Source: Bryobacterales bacterium (GTDB taxonomy: Bacteria > Acidobacteriota > Terriglobia > Bryobacterales > Bryobacteraceae). Taken from it: DNA of 5,326 nt. The notes beneath the pieces are model-generated. The model was not told the origin of the DNA. It made no database searches and was given only the letters and a program-made list of their open reading frames with translations. Positions within the stretch are counted from its first letter, which is position 1, and each line of letters starts with the position of its first letter. Positions 4,602 through 5,326 of this stretch are shown here, piece after piece. The DNA lies in contig DNFG01000109.1 of NCBI GenBank assembly GCA_003487005.1, positions 1-5,326 of the forward strand, in the 5' to 3' direction. The translations under genes and the position numbers were made by a program.

Positions 4602-5326
4602 TGGCGGCTTCCTCTTTCCTGTAATCTCCCAGCACCACCGCCGCCGCCAGCGCGACCCCCGCCGTCACCACCGTGCCGATCAGCACATACCAGGTCCACG
4701 CAATCGGCGTCGCAAACCGCACGAACAGATTGATGCTGAACCCAGCCACCATCCCCACCATCGCCGCCCGCTCCGATACCCGCTTCGTCAGCACCCCCAG
4801 CAGAAATACCCCCAACAAGGCCCCGTACAGGATCGACGCAATCCCCAGCCCCGCCTCCAGCACCGAGTCCACATGCCGCGCCACGTACGCGATTCCGAAC
4901 ATCACCACGCCCCACACCAGCGTCGCCTTCCTCGCCATCCCGAGATAGTGCCCCTCTTCCCGGTCCGTCACTCTCAGCTTATAGAAGTCCATGATGCTCG
5001 TCGACGCCAGCGAATTCAACGCCGAGCTTAAATTCGACATCGCCGCCGCCAGCACCGCCGCCATGATCAACCCCGCCGCCCCCACCGGCAGATGATCCCA
5101 GATGAACTGCGGATAGATCCGGTCCAGTTTCGCCGGCACCGCCAGACCCGTATCCCGGTAGTACACCCACAAAATCAGGCCGACCGCCAGGAACAGGGCA
5201 AACTGAAAGCAGATCACCGCCCACGACGCGAACAACGCCGTTCGCGCATCCCGCTGATTCCTCGCCGACAACAGCCTCTGCACCAGCATCTGTTCGGTTC
5301 CGTGGCTCGCCGTCGTCAGAAAACAT
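4594..5326 (-). CDS. Sodium:solute symporter (SSS family), C-terminal part; start lies beyond the window
   Basis: The frame is open to the window edge and yields 243 residues before the TAA at 4594, about half of a usual 450-550-residue symporter. The ATG at 5289 is internal, because the twelve codons before it encode VFLTTASHGTEQ, the conserved SHG(T)(D/E)Q stretch of the family. SNLSSALNSLASTSIMDFY (97-115 of the fragment) is the helix 8 signature, whose adjacent serines form the Na2 sodium site in vSGLT. Further hydrophobic helices follow at about 123-140, 145-165, 175-198 and 203-228. These proteins import sugars, organic acids, sialic acid, proline and other solutes with Na+. The substrate here cannot be assigned. 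The stop overlaps the start of the amino acid permease, so the two transporters probably share one mRNA. Confidence 0.9.
   Translation of the reverse strand, partial: CFLTTASHGTEQMLVQRLLSARNQRDARTALFASWAVICFQFALFLAVGLILWVYYRDTGLAVPAKLDRIYPQFIWDHLPVGAAGLIMAAVLAAAMSNLSSALNSLASTSIMDFYKLRVTDREEGHYLGMARKATLVWGVVMFGIAYVARHVDSVLEAGLGIASILYGALLGVFLLGVLTKRVSERAAMVGMVAGFSINLFVRFATPIAWTWYVLIGTVVTAGVALAAAVVLGDYRKEEAASD
4608..4614 (-). promoter_or_regulatory. Ribosome binding site of the amino acid permease
   Basis: GAGGAAG on the - strand lies 6 bases before the GTG at 4601, within the last codons of the symporter. It supports the GTG start and indicates that the permease is translated from the symporter mRNA. 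Confidence 0.65.

Noticed and set aside
3420..5031. Long + strand frames (3420-4481 and 3913-5031) opposite the transporters
   Set aside because: They are antisense to two clearly recognised membrane transporters. They are Arg/Pro/Ala/His-rich and lack motifs.
1..5326. CRISPR array, tRNA or rRNA gene, insertion sequence
   Set aside because: No regularly spaced repeat series, no cloverleaf or conserved rRNA stretch, and no transposase-like protein were seen.

Overview
The window looks like the end of an Illumina-assembled contig from a GC-rich bacterium. Bases 1-13 match the end of the standard Illumina adapter, so the biology starts at about base 14. Gene content suggests Acidobacteriota (Bryobacter/Solibacter-like). 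The pointers are a short protein with RRGRPP repeats, a serine hydrolase-NamZ fusion and paired transporters, which I recall being frequent there. This placement is an inference from memory, not a demonstrated assignment.

Left part (14-2716, + strand) is a tight, operon-like run. It holds the last 21 codons of a probable short-chain dehydrogenase/reductase (SDR), a pterin-4a-carbinolamine dehydratase (PCD) starting 10 bases later, and a 777-residue secreted two-domain protein whose ATG overlaps the PCD stop codon (ATGA). The two-domain protein joins an N-terminal beta-lactamase-fold serine hydrolase to a C-terminal NamZ (DUF1343, GH171) exo-beta-N-acetylmuramidase. In Bacillus subtilis the equivalent activities (AmiE and NamZ) are separate products of the muropeptide-rescue gene cluster, so the fusion probably acts on peptidoglycan fragments outside the cytoplasm.

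Middle part (2717-3206). A perfect 12-bp stem hairpin lies between convergent genes and is the likely terminator. Beyond it, on the - strand, is a 68-residue protein with an N-terminal helix and two RRGRPP AT-hook-like motifs. Its upstream region carries two identical 16-bp palindromes (GTTCCGATTTCGGAAC) exactly 83 bp apart, about eight helical turns, bracketing a plausible promoter. This is the most unusual non-coding structure in the window.

Right part (3207-5326, - strand). A sodium:solute symporter, whose start lies beyond the window, overlaps by 8 bases a complete amino acid permease of the APC superfamily (LAT/SteT-like). They form a second translationally coupled pair.

Throughout the window the + strand is C-rich and G-poor whichever strand is coding. 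Genes on + use mostly C-ending codons (CTC, GTC, GCC), while the transporters on - use mostly G-ending ones (CTG/TTG, GTG, GCG). This points to a strong replication-strand skew, with the - strand as the likely leading strand. It also creates many long spurious reading frames.
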